Positions 1 to 8,372 of a stretch of 64,000 nucleotides of DNA are shown one piece after another; the stretch's first letter is position 1; each line of letters begins with the position of its first letter. Source of the DNA: Gelidibacter mesophilus DSM 14095. GTDB taxonomy: Bacteria; Bacteroidota; Bacteroidia; Flavobacteriales; Flavobacteriaceae. A program made the position numbers and the translations under genes. The notes below the pieces were generated by a model. The model saw nothing but the letters and a program-made list of their open reading frames with translations. It had not been told where the DNA came from and ran no database searches. The stretch is from NCBI RefSeq assembly GCF_000423005.1, contig NZ_AUHD01000004.1, positions 186,001 to 250,000 of the forward strand, given 5' to 3'.

Positions 1-110
1 AAAGAGCATACTTCCCAACTAAAATGACAGATATTTCATAAATTTGAGTGAAATCCATTAGATTCAAAACGATAAATTTCAGGTAATTGATTCATAAACT
101 GATTAAAAAT

Positions 111-1019
111 ATGAAATCCTTCAACACGCTTTTTGCAATAAGCCTATTTTCATTTAGCTTTTTAATTTCTTCTTGTCAAGAAAAACACTCTAAAAAAGAA
201 GATCTAGAAAAAACCATTCAGAATCAAATAGATTCCATTGAAGGCACAGTTGCTGTTGCTTTTTATAGTCTTTCTGAACCTAAAGACAGTCTATTGATTA
301 ATGCCGATGAGAAGTTTCATGCGGCAAGCACGATGAAAGTACCTGTGATGATTGAATTGTTCAAACAAGCCTCCGAAGGGAAATTAGATTTGAAAGACTC
401 CATTTTATTAAAAAATGAGTTTAAAAGTATTGTGGACGGCAGTTTATATAGCATGGACATCAATGATGATAGTGACGATATTATTTACAGTCAAATAGGT
501 ACCAAAGTGGCGCTGTGGGATTTGATGCACAGTATGATTACCGTAAGCAGCAATTTGGCCACCAACGTTCTAATAGAACTCGTGGATGCTAAAAAAGTCA
601 CGGCTTCAATGCGCCGTTTAGGCGCCAAAGACATAGAAGTTTTGAGAGGCGTTGAAGACCAGAAAGCTTATGACAAGGGCTTGAGCAATTCTACCACCGC
701 GAAGGATTTAATGGTTATTATGGAAGCTATCGCTAATAAAACTGCTGGCAATCAAAAGGATTGTGACGCCATGATTGCTATTTTAAAAGACCAACAGCAC
801 AATGATATTATTCCGCTGTATTTACCTAAGGAGATTGAAGTAGCTCACAAAACAGGCTCAATAACTGGAGTTCATCATGACGCAGCAATTGTTTATTTGC
901 CGGATGGCCGCGCTTATATTTTAGTTCTGCTCTCTAAAAACTTAAAGGATTTCGACCAAGGAACCGATCAATTGGCCAACATATCTAAAACAATTTATGA
1001 TTATGCCATCAGCAATTGA
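111..1019 (+). CDS. Class A beta-lactamase-like serine hydrolase, lipoprotein
   Basis: The protein carries the three landmarks of the class A beta-lactamase / penicillin-binding fold: STMK at about residues 73-76 (nucleophile Ser and Lys), a serine-serine-Asn stretch (VSSN) near 145-148, and KTG near 247-249. A lipoprotein signal peptide ends with the lipobox LISSC, Cys22 counted from the ATG at 111, so it should sit on a membrane facing the periplasm. I chose the ATG at 111 rather than the upstream TTG at 87 because the hydrophobic leader begins there. It may be a true beta-lactamase or a peptidoglycan-active relative; the Glu166-type deacylating residue cannot be confirmed by eye. It stands alone, with miaE about 195 bp downstream on the same strand. 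Confidence 0.8.
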   Translation: MKSFNTLFAISLFSFSFLISSCQEKHSKKEDLEKTIQNQIDSIEGTVAVAFYSLSEPKDSLLINADEKFHAASTMKVPVMIELFKQASEGKLDLKDSILLKNEFKSIVDGSLYSMDINDDSDDIIYSQIGTKVALWDLMHSMITVSSNLATNVLIELVDAKKVTASMRRLGAKDIEVLRGVEDQKAYDKGLSNSTTAKDLMVIMEAIANKTAGNQKDCDAMIAILKDQQHNDIIPLYLPKEIEVAHKTGSITGVHHDAAIVYLPDGRAYILVLLSKNLKDFDQGTDQLANISKTIYDYAISN

Positions 1020-1214
1020 GCAAAGAAGTTATATATCATATTCATATGTCTCTCTATTGCGCTAATCATAAGGCTAATACTACTATAAAACCTAATAACA
1101 CAGTCCAACTTGTTGAGAATTGCATTTTTTCATGTGTATTGGCTTTAAACAACATCTTAAAATATCACTATCTTCGAAGATTATTTCAAAAGTTTAATAG
1201 TCCACGGATATCAC

Positions 1215-1796
1215 ATGCTACACTTAAAATTAGAAACCGATCCACGTTGGGCGGTTATTGCCGAAGAGAACATAGAAGAAATTTTAACAGACCATGCGTG
1301 GTGTGAGCAAAAAGCTGCCACGAATGCTATTACCATCATTACTAACAATTCGCAATATGTTGATTTGGTGACTGATTTATTGGAATTGGCTAAGGAGGAA
1401 TTAGAGCACTTCCAAATGGTCCACGAGATCATTAAAAAAAGAGGCTATACCTTAGGAAGAGAACGCAGAGACTGCTACGTCAACAAACTTTATAAGTTTA
1501 TGAATAAAGGCGGCAACCAATTACAGAGTATGGTGGACCGGTTATTATTTTCGGCAATGATTGAAGCCAGAAGTTGCGAACGCTTTAAAATGCTATCAAA
1601 ACATGTACAAGACCCAGAACTGGCAAAGTTTTATTATGATTTAATGGTCAGCGAAGCTGGTCACTACACCCTTTTTATAGGATATGCTCGAAAATATGGA
1701 AAAGATATCGATGTTGATAAACGCTGGAAAGAACTTGTGGAATTTGAAGGCGAATTAATCAAAAGTTATGGAAAGAGTGAAAGTATTCATGGATAG
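1215..1796 (+). CDS. miaE: tRNA-(ms2io6A)-hydroxylase MiaE-like di-iron enzyme
   Basis: This 193-residue all-helical protein matches the MiaE family in length and motifs: a Glu-x-x-His pair in KEELEHFQ (around residues 60-67), a second Glu-rich helix in MIEARSCERF, and a second Glu-x-x-His in SEAGHYTLF near the C-terminus. Together these supply the ligands of a ferritin-like di-iron centre. The family hydroxylates the isopentenyl group of the modified adenosine at position 37 of tRNAs that read U-starting codons. It acts in the cytosol and no partner gene is adjacent. The ORF begins at an ATG with no strong ribosome binding site, as is usual in this phylum. Confidence 0.88.
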   Translation: MLHLKLETDPRWAVIAEENIEEILTDHAWCEQKAATNAITIITNNSQYVDLVTDLLELAKEELEHFQMVHEIIKKRGYTLGRERRDCYVNKLYKFMNKGGNQLQSMVDRLLFSAMIEARSCERFKMLSKHVQDPELAKFYYDLMVSEAGHYTLFIGYARKYGKDIDVDKRWKELVEFEGELIKSYGKSESIHG

Positions 1797-1941
1797 TCTA
1801 TCTAAGCAGCAGTTAGCGACAGTCAATATATCTGAACTTTTAACTTTATTCTTCTTCTCTTCTTAGTCAACCGCAATGGCTTAGCATCTCAATAAAATAA
1901 TCACAGCATACCTTCTACATCACCAAAAACGAACTCATAAT

Positions 1942-3228
1942 ATGATCAAAAGAATCCCTTGGCAGCTCATTGTTCTAGTCTTAATTAGCATTAGTTTTTT
2001 ATCTTGCAAATCCTCGTCTCATGTCTCAGAACAAGGTTTAACCCAAAACTCAAAGGCTTCAATTAAAAAACCATACGTCATCTTAATCTCCCTAGATGGT
2101 TTCCGTTGGGATTATGTCGATAAATACAAGCCTCCACATCTCACCAACTTTATTGAAAACGGCATTCAATCGGAGTATTTAACCCCTTCGTTTCCTTCTA
2201 AAACATTTCCAAACCACTATTCTATTGCAACAGGGATGTATCCTGACAAACATGGCATCATTGGGAATACCTTTTATAGCTACAAAAAAGAGCGCACTTA
2301 TGAAAACAGGAACAGGGAAATGGTGGAAGACGGCAGCTTTTACGGAGGCTCTCCAATTTGGGCCCAAGCAGATAAAAGTCAAATGGTATCCGCAAGCTAT
2401 TTTTTTGTCGGTTCTGAATCTAAAATTCAAGACATAAGACCAACCTATTATTACCGTTATGATGGCGCTGTAAAAAATGAAGCACGTATTGCACAAGCTA
2501 TGACATGGTTGTCTTTGCCCGAGAAAGAAAGGCCTCACTTAATCACCCTATACTTTTCGGATATGGATGATGTGGGCCACAGGTACGGGCCAAGCAATGA
2601 AGTTAAAATTAAGCAGGCACTCTTCAAACTGGATCAAAATCTTGGCGATCTTTTTAAAGGTGTAAAATCTACCGCTCTGCCAGTAAATATCATCATAGTT
2701 TCAGATCATGGCATGTCAGATCTTTCAACGAAAAATTTTCTAGAAATTGAGACCATAAAAAATGATAGCTTATACTCGACAATTGATAATGGAAGTCTAG
2801 TAAGTCTTCATCCAAAAAAGGGATCAAATATTGATGCGATAATACGCAATTTAAAGAAAAAAGAACATCATTTTAAAGTTTATAAAACCGCAGACACACC
2901 AGGGTTTGAATACGTTCCTAAAAACAAAGACTGGGGCGCCATACAGGTACAACCCGATTATGGTTACTATTTTTCTACAAAGGGAAAAATTGAAACCATG
3001 AAAACAGCCGCGATCCACAGTGTGGGCGTCCATGGATACGGCCCAGAACACAAAGATATGGCTGGTATCTTTTACGCCAAGGGACCAGCCTTTAAAAAAG
3101 GATTTTCTCTGGGCGCCATAAGAAACATTGAAATCTACCCATTGATCTGTGAGATTTTAAATCTTGAAATCCCAAGAGATATTGATGGAAGTTTAGAGAT
3201 GATCAAAAGTGTGCTAAAAACCGAATAA
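1942..3228 (+). CDS. Ectonucleotide pyrophosphatase/phosphodiesterase-like enzyme, lipoprotein
   Basis: A member of the alkaline phosphatase superfamily of the nucleotide pyrophosphatase/phosphodiesterase type. It has ISLDGFRWDY (first metal-binding Asp) at about residue 50, FPSKTFPNHY with the nucleophilic Thr, the Asp/His cluster DMDDVGHRYGP, SDHGMSD (metal ligands), and a late His in VGVHGYGPEH. The signal peptide ends in LSCKS, a lipobox, so the enzyme is periplasmic or surface-anchored. The family hydrolyses phosphodiester or pyrophosphate bonds of nucleotides or lipids; the substrate here cannot be read from sequence. It converges with the TlpA-like gene that follows on the other strand. 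Confidence 0.88.
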   Translation: MIKRIPWQLIVLVLISISFLSCKSSSHVSEQGLTQNSKASIKKPYVILISLDGFRWDYVDKYKPPHLTNFIENGIQSEYLTPSFPSKTFPNHYSIATGMYPDKHGIIGNTFYSYKKERTYENRNREMVEDGSFYGGSPIWAQADKSQMVSASYFFVGSESKIQDIRPTYYYRYDGAVKNEARIAQAMTWLSLPEKERPHLITLYFSDMDDVGHRYGPSNEVKIKQALFKLDQNLGDLFKGVKSTALPVNIIIVSDHGMSDLSTKNFLEIETIKNDSLYSTIDNGSLVSLHPKKGSNIDAIIRNLKKKEHHFKVYKTADTPGFEYVPKNKDWGAIQVQPDYGYYFSTKGKIETMKTAAIHSVGVHGYGPEHKDMAGIFYAKGPAFKKGFSLGAIRNIEIYPLICEILNLEIPRDIDGSLEMIKSVLKTE

Positions 3229-3318
3229 AGCTCCGGAAAGTTAGAAGAAAAAAAATAAGACCTAACTGATTTAGACGAATGCTGATAGAAATATTTTCTT
3301 TTTAAATTTAGAACAAAC

Positions 3319-4530
3319 CTACTCTTCCAAAAGGGTGTTCAAAAATGTACTAAAGTCCTTTTTGAACGCGATATACTTATCTCCAGTTGCAGGACCATTA
3401 AAACCTGTATGAATTTTTCGGACCTCCCCTTTTTTGTCAATAAAAATGGTCGTTGGGTATGAGACCACCTGTTGCAACATTGGCAACTTCTTTTGAGCCT
3501 CCACTTTATCAGAAGACCCAGATTGGGCCAACAAAATTGGATATTCGATACCCAATCGATCCTTTAATCGTTTTATATTTTCAAATGCCAAAGCATCTGA
3601 CTTTGCGTTTTCGAAGGCAAGTGCAACAAATGCGATATTCTTCTCAGAATTGATTTTATAATATTCAGAAAAAAACACACTTTCGTCCAAACAGTTAGGA
3701 CACCAAGACCCCATGAGTTGTACTACAACCACTTTATTCTCAAATTGCTTGTCTGCCAGAGAGAGCATTTTCCCATTTTCATCAGGAAAATTAAACTCAA
3801 ACCGCTCATAATCTTTATGTAACGACGTGAGCCCATCAGCATCCGGCAATTCAAAATGCTCATTTCGTTTAGCCTCAAATGTAGTACTCCAATGATTACC
3901 TGAATAAAAAACACCCTTCAGTGTACTATCCTTAACTGTGGCAACGAATAAAAACGAATGAGAACCGTCAAATGCAGACATTCTTAATTCATCACCACTA
4001 AGTACCCCTTCTAAATATCTATAATCACCTAATTTGGTCCTAAAAGTCCCTGTTACCTTTGCTCCAGTTTGTTGAAAAATCCCTTTCCCCATGTAAAGAT
4101 CCTCTTGAGAATCAGGACTAAACACAACTTCCCAGTTTCCAGAGATATCAGTTGCCGGTGCTTCTTTCATCTCAAAACGACGTTTAGCATTAAATGTCGC
4201 TTTAAACGGGATGCGCGTTTCCAAACTTTCATTAATAAAATGACCGATCATCTCTTCATCCGTCAGTTTTACGGCAAAATAACCCTCAAAAACAGGCATT
4301 CTGATTATAACCGAATCATTTCGATAGGTTACATCATCTACCAAAATCACTTCTTCTGCATTCAGAATTTTTAGGCTTTTATCAGATGTGACCTCAAAAT
4401 TAAAAGGTAATTTTACTTTGTCATTCAACACCATCTCACCTAACCAATGCCCGTGAGGCATTTTTTTTGAGAAATCGATATTACAGGAAACTATTGTGAA
4501 AGCAGAAAGAATGATAAGCAAATACTTCAT
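3319..4530 (-). CDS. TlpA-like thioredoxin-fold lipoprotein
   Basis: The C-terminal ~160 residues form a thioredoxin/redoxin domain with the motif GSWCPNCLDE (a CxxC active site) followed by YPTTIFIDKKG, which carries the cis-Pro loop. The N-terminal ~230 residues are a beta-rich region typical of Bacteroidota TlpA/AhpC-TSA family proteins. The leader ends in FTIVSCN, a lipobox, placing it in the periplasm or on the outer membrane. The likely role is reduction of protein disulfides or c-type cytochrome cysteines, but the redox partner is not encoded nearby. At 403 residues it is in the range of Bacteroidota thioredoxin lipoproteins with an N-terminal extension. Confidence 0.82.
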   Translation of the reverse strand: MKYLLIILSAFTIVSCNIDFSKKMPHGHWLGEMVLNDKVKLPFNFEVTSDKSLKILNAEEVILVDDVTYRNDSVIIRMPVFEGYFAVKLTDEEMIGHFINESLETRIPFKATFNAKRRFEMKEAPATDISGNWEVVFSPDSQEDLYMGKGIFQQTGAKVTGTFRTKLGDYRYLEGVLSGDELRMSAFDGSHSFLFVATVKDSTLKGVFYSGNHWSTTFEAKRNEHFELPDADGLTSLHKDYERFEFNFPDENGKMLSLADKQFENKVVVVQLMGSWCPNCLDESVFFSEYYKINSEKNIAFVALAFENAKSDALAFENIKRLKDRLGIEYPILLAQSGSSDKVEAQKKLPMLQQVVSYPTTIFIDKKGEVRKIHTGFNGPATGDKYIAFKKDFSTFLNTLLEE

Positions 4531-4734
4531 ACGCGGTTTAAAAACTTTGAATTGAGTGGGGCAATTTAAGGTGAAAAAACATCTAAAATAAAATAATTTT
4601 CAATTTCAATAACTATATACTATTATTATCTTTACGCCATATTTAAAAACGATGCTATACGCAGGTTTTTAGAGGATCGCAAATTTAAAAAATTAGATAA
4701 AACACATCAACCATAAAAGTATAACACTCAAAAA

Positions 4735-7161
4735 ATGAAGATTTCCTATAATTGGTTAAAACAATTTGTAAATATTGATTGGACTCCTGAACAAACTGGA
4801 GAGCTCCTTACAGATTTAGGTCTTGAAGTTGAAGGCATCCATGAATTTCAATCTATAAAAGGCGGATTGGAAGGCATTGTTGTTGGAGAGGTTTTGACCT
4901 GCGTTCAACACCCAAATGCCGATCGTCTTAAAATCACCACGGTCAATATTGGTTCTGGCGCTCCTTTACAAATTGTATGCGGTGCCCCAAACGTTGCTGC
5001 AGGACAAAAAGTACCGGTCGCTACTATCGGGACCACACTTTACACCAATAAAGGCGAAGCTTGGACCATTAAGAAAGGAAAAATAAGAGGTGAAGAAAGT
5101 CACGGAATGATTTGTGCCGAAGACGAATTAGGACTTGGAACTTCTCATGATGGCATCTTGGTTTTGGATAGTGAAACTACTGTTGGCACTATGCTCGCAG
5201 AACTCTATGAAGTTGAAAACGATCAGGTTTTTGAAATTGGCCTCACACCAAATCGGGCGGATGCCATGAGTCATTTTGGAACTGCTAGAGACTTGAAAGC
5301 TGGGTTTTCCCATAAAGATATTCATGTAGAATTGATCACACCTTCCGTTAGTGCTTTCCGTGTTGAAAATACCTTATTAAAAGTTGATGTGGAAGTTCTT
5401 AACAAGGAATTGGCGCCTCGCTATTGCGGAATTACAATCTCAGACGTAAAAGTCGGGACCTCTCCCACGTGGCTTCAAAACAGACTTAAAGCTATTGGCC
5501 TGACTCCAAAAAACAACATCGTTGACGTTACCAATTACGTGCTGCATGAACTTGGTCAGCCTTTGCACGCTTTTGATGTCAATAAAATTGAAGGCAATAA
5601 AATTATTGTAAAGACACTCCCAAAAGGAACGAAATTTAAGACTTTGGATGGCGTAGAACGCACCCTTCATGAAGAAGATTTAATGATTTGTGATACTGCA
5701 AAACCCATGTGTATTGCTGGTGTTTTTGGTGGTGAAAACTCAGGAGTTACTGAGCATACGACTAGTATTTTCTTAGAAAGTGCTTATTTCAACCCAATTA
5801 GTATCCGCAAATCGGCTAAAAGACATGCCTTAAACACTGACGCTTCATTTAGATTTGAGCGTGGCGTTGATCCAAATATTACAGAATATGCCCTAAAACG
5901 TGCCGCCTTGCTGATTCAAGAAGTGGCTGGCGGGTATGTTACCAGTAATCTCGTAGATGTTTATCCTAAAAAGATAGAAGATTTTCAGGTACGTTTGAGT
6001 TTTGAAAATGCACAAAAATTGATTGGGGAAGAAATCCCGAAAGATATTATTAAAAGCATTTTAATGTCTTTAGACATTAAAGTCAATAATGTTACTGAAA
6101 CAGGCTTGGGACTTACGGTGCCGGCCTATAGAAACGATGTGGTACGAGAAGCCGATATTATTGAGGAAATTCTGAGGGTTTACGGGTATAACAATATCAA
6201 ATTCACCCAGAAGTTAAATGCTTCCATCTCCCCAACCTCACGATTTGAAGATTTTAAACTCCAGAATATGGTTGGCAACCAATTGGCAGCGCAAGGATTT
6301 TACGAGATTTTATCAAATTCATTGACCACACCTGCTTATGTAAAACTAAGTGAAGATTTAAAAGACGAAGATCATGTGGTCATGCTGAATCCGCTGAGCA
6401 ACGATTTAAGTGTGATGCGTCAAAGTTTATTGTTTTCAGGACTTGAAGCGGTCAACCGAAATATCAACAGGAGGCGTTCAGATTTAAAATTATTTGAATT
6501 TGGCAAATCCTACCATAGTCATGGAGGGAAGTATATTGAAAATAAGCACTTAGCACTTTTCATAACTGGTGATAAAGCAGCTGAGCGCTGGAATTCACAG
6601 CCACAACCAAGTAATTTCTTTTACTTAAAAGGAATTATAACTGCTATCTTAGAACGTTTGGGCCTAAACCGAATAAAGGTAGCACCAATTGAAAACGATG
6701 TATTTAGCGAAGGCATTAGCCTTAAGGCTGGCAAAAAGACCTTAGTCGATTTTGGATTGGTCAATAAAAAAATCCTGAAGTATTTCGATATCTCGCAAGA
6801 CATACTTTATGCCGATTTTAATTGGGACAATGTGATTGAGATGGCAAAAAGCAACACTATTAATTTTAAGGAACTTCCCAAATACCCAGAATCGAGACGT
6901 GATTTTGCCTTGCTGATAGACGATAGCGTCACTTTTGAAACCATTGACACTATTGCTAATCAGACAGAAAAACGCTTACTTAAAGATGTCGATCTGTTTG
7001 ATGTTTACCAAGGAGAAAACCTTCCCAAAGGTAAAAAGAGTTATGCGGTCAGTTTTAAATTTCAAGATGAACACAGCACGCTAACGGATAAGCAGGTTGA
7101 TAAAATCATGCAAAAACTGAAGTCTAACTTCGAAAAACAATTAGGAGCGGAATTGCGATAG
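4735..7161 (+). CDS. pheT: Phenylalanyl-tRNA synthetase beta subunit
   Basis: The 808-residue length and domain order match PheT: an N-terminal tRNA-binding (EMAP-like) domain with VQHPNADRLKIT and VCGAPNV (residues ~40-150), the B3/B4 editing region (~215-400, with RPHAFD-like QPLHAFDVNK), the B5 domain with DIIEEILRVYGYNNI (~480), the catalytic-like core, and the C-terminal anticodon-binding FDX-ACB domain (~715-808) with SRRDFALLIDD. It pairs with PheS, not in the window, to charge tRNA-Phe in the cytosol. The ATG follows a roughly 200-bp upstream region with no other gene. Confidence 0.97.
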   Translation: MKISYNWLKQFVNIDWTPEQTGELLTDLGLEVEGIHEFQSIKGGLEGIVVGEVLTCVQHPNADRLKITTVNIGSGAPLQIVCGAPNVAAGQKVPVATIGTTLYTNKGEAWTIKKGKIRGEESHGMICAEDELGLGTSHDGILVLDSETTVGTMLAELYEVENDQVFEIGLTPNRADAMSHFGTARDLKAGFSHKDIHVELITPSVSAFRVENTLLKVDVEVLNKELAPRYCGITISDVKVGTSPTWLQNRLKAIGLTPKNNIVDVTNYVLHELGQPLHAFDVNKIEGNKIIVKTLPKGTKFKTLDGVERTLHEEDLMICDTAKPMCIAGVFGGENSGVTEHTTSIFLESAYFNPISIRKSAKRHALNTDASFRFERGVDPNITEYALKRAALLIQEVAGGYVTSNLVDVYPKKIEDFQVRLSFENAQKLIGEEIPKDIIKSILMSLDIKVNNVTETGLGLTVPAYRNDVVREADIIEEILRVYGYNNIKFTQKLNASISPTSRFEDFKLQNMVGNQLAAQGFYEILSNSLTTPAYVKLSEDLKDEDHVVMLNPLSNDLSVMRQSLLFSGLEAVNRNINRRRSDLKLFEFGKSYHSHGGKYIENKHLALFITGDKAAERWNSQPQPSNFFYLKGIITAILERLGLNRIKVAPIENDVFSEGISLKAGKKTLVDFGLVNKKILKYFDISQDILYADFNWDNVIEMAKSNTINFKELPKYPESRRDFALLIDDSVTFETIDTIANQTEKRLLKDVDLFDVYQGENLPKGKKSYAVSFKFQDEHSTLTDKQVDKIMQKLKSNFEKQLGAELR

Positions 7162-7364
7162 ACTTTAGAGATTCTAGAAAAAAAAATAATTGAAATAACT
7201 GTCTCGTAATTTTGGCCTTAAAAAACTGTATGAAATCGAATTAGTATTTCATTTAATTTATCGTTATATTTTGACAGCGCATTAACGAAACATTATGTTT
7301 TAATTAGTAGCTAAACCCTCAAATAATTATTAATTTTAACAACTCACAATAAAACATATATATT

Positions 7365-7865
7365 ATGGCAACTATAACATTTAAGGGCAGCCCTGTATCC
7401 ACATATGGAGAACTTCCAAAAAAAGGAACCGATGCTCCAAACTTTAGATTAACTGCAACAGATCTCTCTTCAAAATCACTTCATGATTTTTTGGGCCACA
7501 ATGTGGTTATGAATATTTTTCCAAGTGTGGATACTGGGGTTTGTGCACAATCAGTCCGAACATTTAATGAAAAAGCATCGCAACTAGACAACACGAAAGT
7601 GCTGTGTATTTCTAAAGATCTACCATTTGCATTCTCTCGTTTTTGTGCGGCTGAAGGCTTGGACAATGTGGAAAGCCTATCTGATTTTAGAGATGGAAAT
7701 TTCGGAAAAAGCTATGGTTTAACCCTTGTTGATGGCCCATTGGAAGCTTTACACTCCAGATGTGTAGTAGTTCTAAATGACAAAGCAGAAGTGATCTATA
7801 CCGAACAAGTTTCAGAAATAGGTGATGAACCCAATTACGATGCCGCATTAAAATCGCTTTCTTAG
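7365..7865 (+). CDS. tpx: Thiol peroxidase
   Basis: An atypical 2-Cys peroxiredoxin of the Tpx family: 166 residues, the peroxidatic cysteine in SVDTGVCAQS (Cys60) and the resolving cysteine in FSRFCAAEG (Cys94). The spacing is that of Tpx proteins, and there is no export signal. It reduces hydrogen peroxide and alkyl hydroperoxides at the expense of thioredoxin. It lies 9 bp upstream of the diacylglycerol kinase gene, so the two are probably co-transcribed. Confidence 0.95.
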   Translation: MATITFKGSPVSTYGELPKKGTDAPNFRLTATDLSSKSLHDFLGHNVVMNIFPSVDTGVCAQSVRTFNEKASQLDNTKVLCISKDLPFAFSRFCAAEGLDNVESLSDFRDGNFGKSYGLTLVDGPLEALHSRCVVVLNDKAEVIYTEQVSEIGDEPNYDAALKSLS

Positions 7866-7874
7866 ATTTTTCTT

Positions 7875-8246
7875 ATGTCCGAAAAAAAAGATTCGTTCTT
7901 GGTCAATCGCTTAAAAAGTGTGGGTTGGGCATTTAAAGGCGCACTGATTTTACTACGAACGGAGGCGAGTATCAAAATTCAATTTTTTATAGCCATTCTG
8001 GTTACCATAGCAGGGTTCTATTTTGAAATTTCTGCAACAGAATGGCTTTTTCAAGTGGCCATGATTGGTTTAGTAATAAGTATTGAAGGTATAAATACCT
8101 CCATTGAGCATATTGCAGACTTTATTCATCCTGAACATCATTCCAGTATTGGACGCATAAAAGACGTTGCCGCTGGAGCGGTTTTTTTTGCTGGAATCAC
8201 AGCAGTTATAGTGGCCATCATCATTTATTATCCGAAGCTTTTTTAA
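7875..8246 (+). CDS. dgkA: Diacylglycerol kinase / undecaprenol kinase-like membrane protein
   Basis: A 123-residue membrane protein with three hydrophobic helices (about 38-55, 58-80 and 97-118). It carries the family signature around EGINTSIEHIADFI and GRIKDVAAGAV, which holds the catalytic Glu and the Asn and Asp that coordinate Mg-ATP. The family phosphorylates diacylglycerol or undecaprenol at the inner membrane for lipid and undecaprenyl-phosphate recycling. The gene begins 9 bp after tpx and precedes ftsK. Confidence 0.92.
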   Translation: MSEKKDSFLVNRLKSVGWAFKGALILLRTEASIKIQFFIAILVTIAGFYFEISATEWLFQVAMIGLVISIEGINTSIEHIADFIHPEHHSSIGRIKDVAAGAVFFAGITAVIVAIIIYYPKLF

Positions 8247-8372
8247 TATTATTTCCGTTAGGATTAACGGTAGTAATTTGTATTTTTGTTTCCTCAGCGA
8301 AACAGATAAGGCTGATGTATATTAGTTATCCAATTAGAATCAAATAGATTTCCGTAGTTACGGAAAGTGCAC

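Noticed and set aside
1016-1306. 96-residue plus-strand reading frame overlapping the start of miaE
   Set aside because: Its composition is random-like, it overlaps a well supported gene in another frame, and it has no family features.
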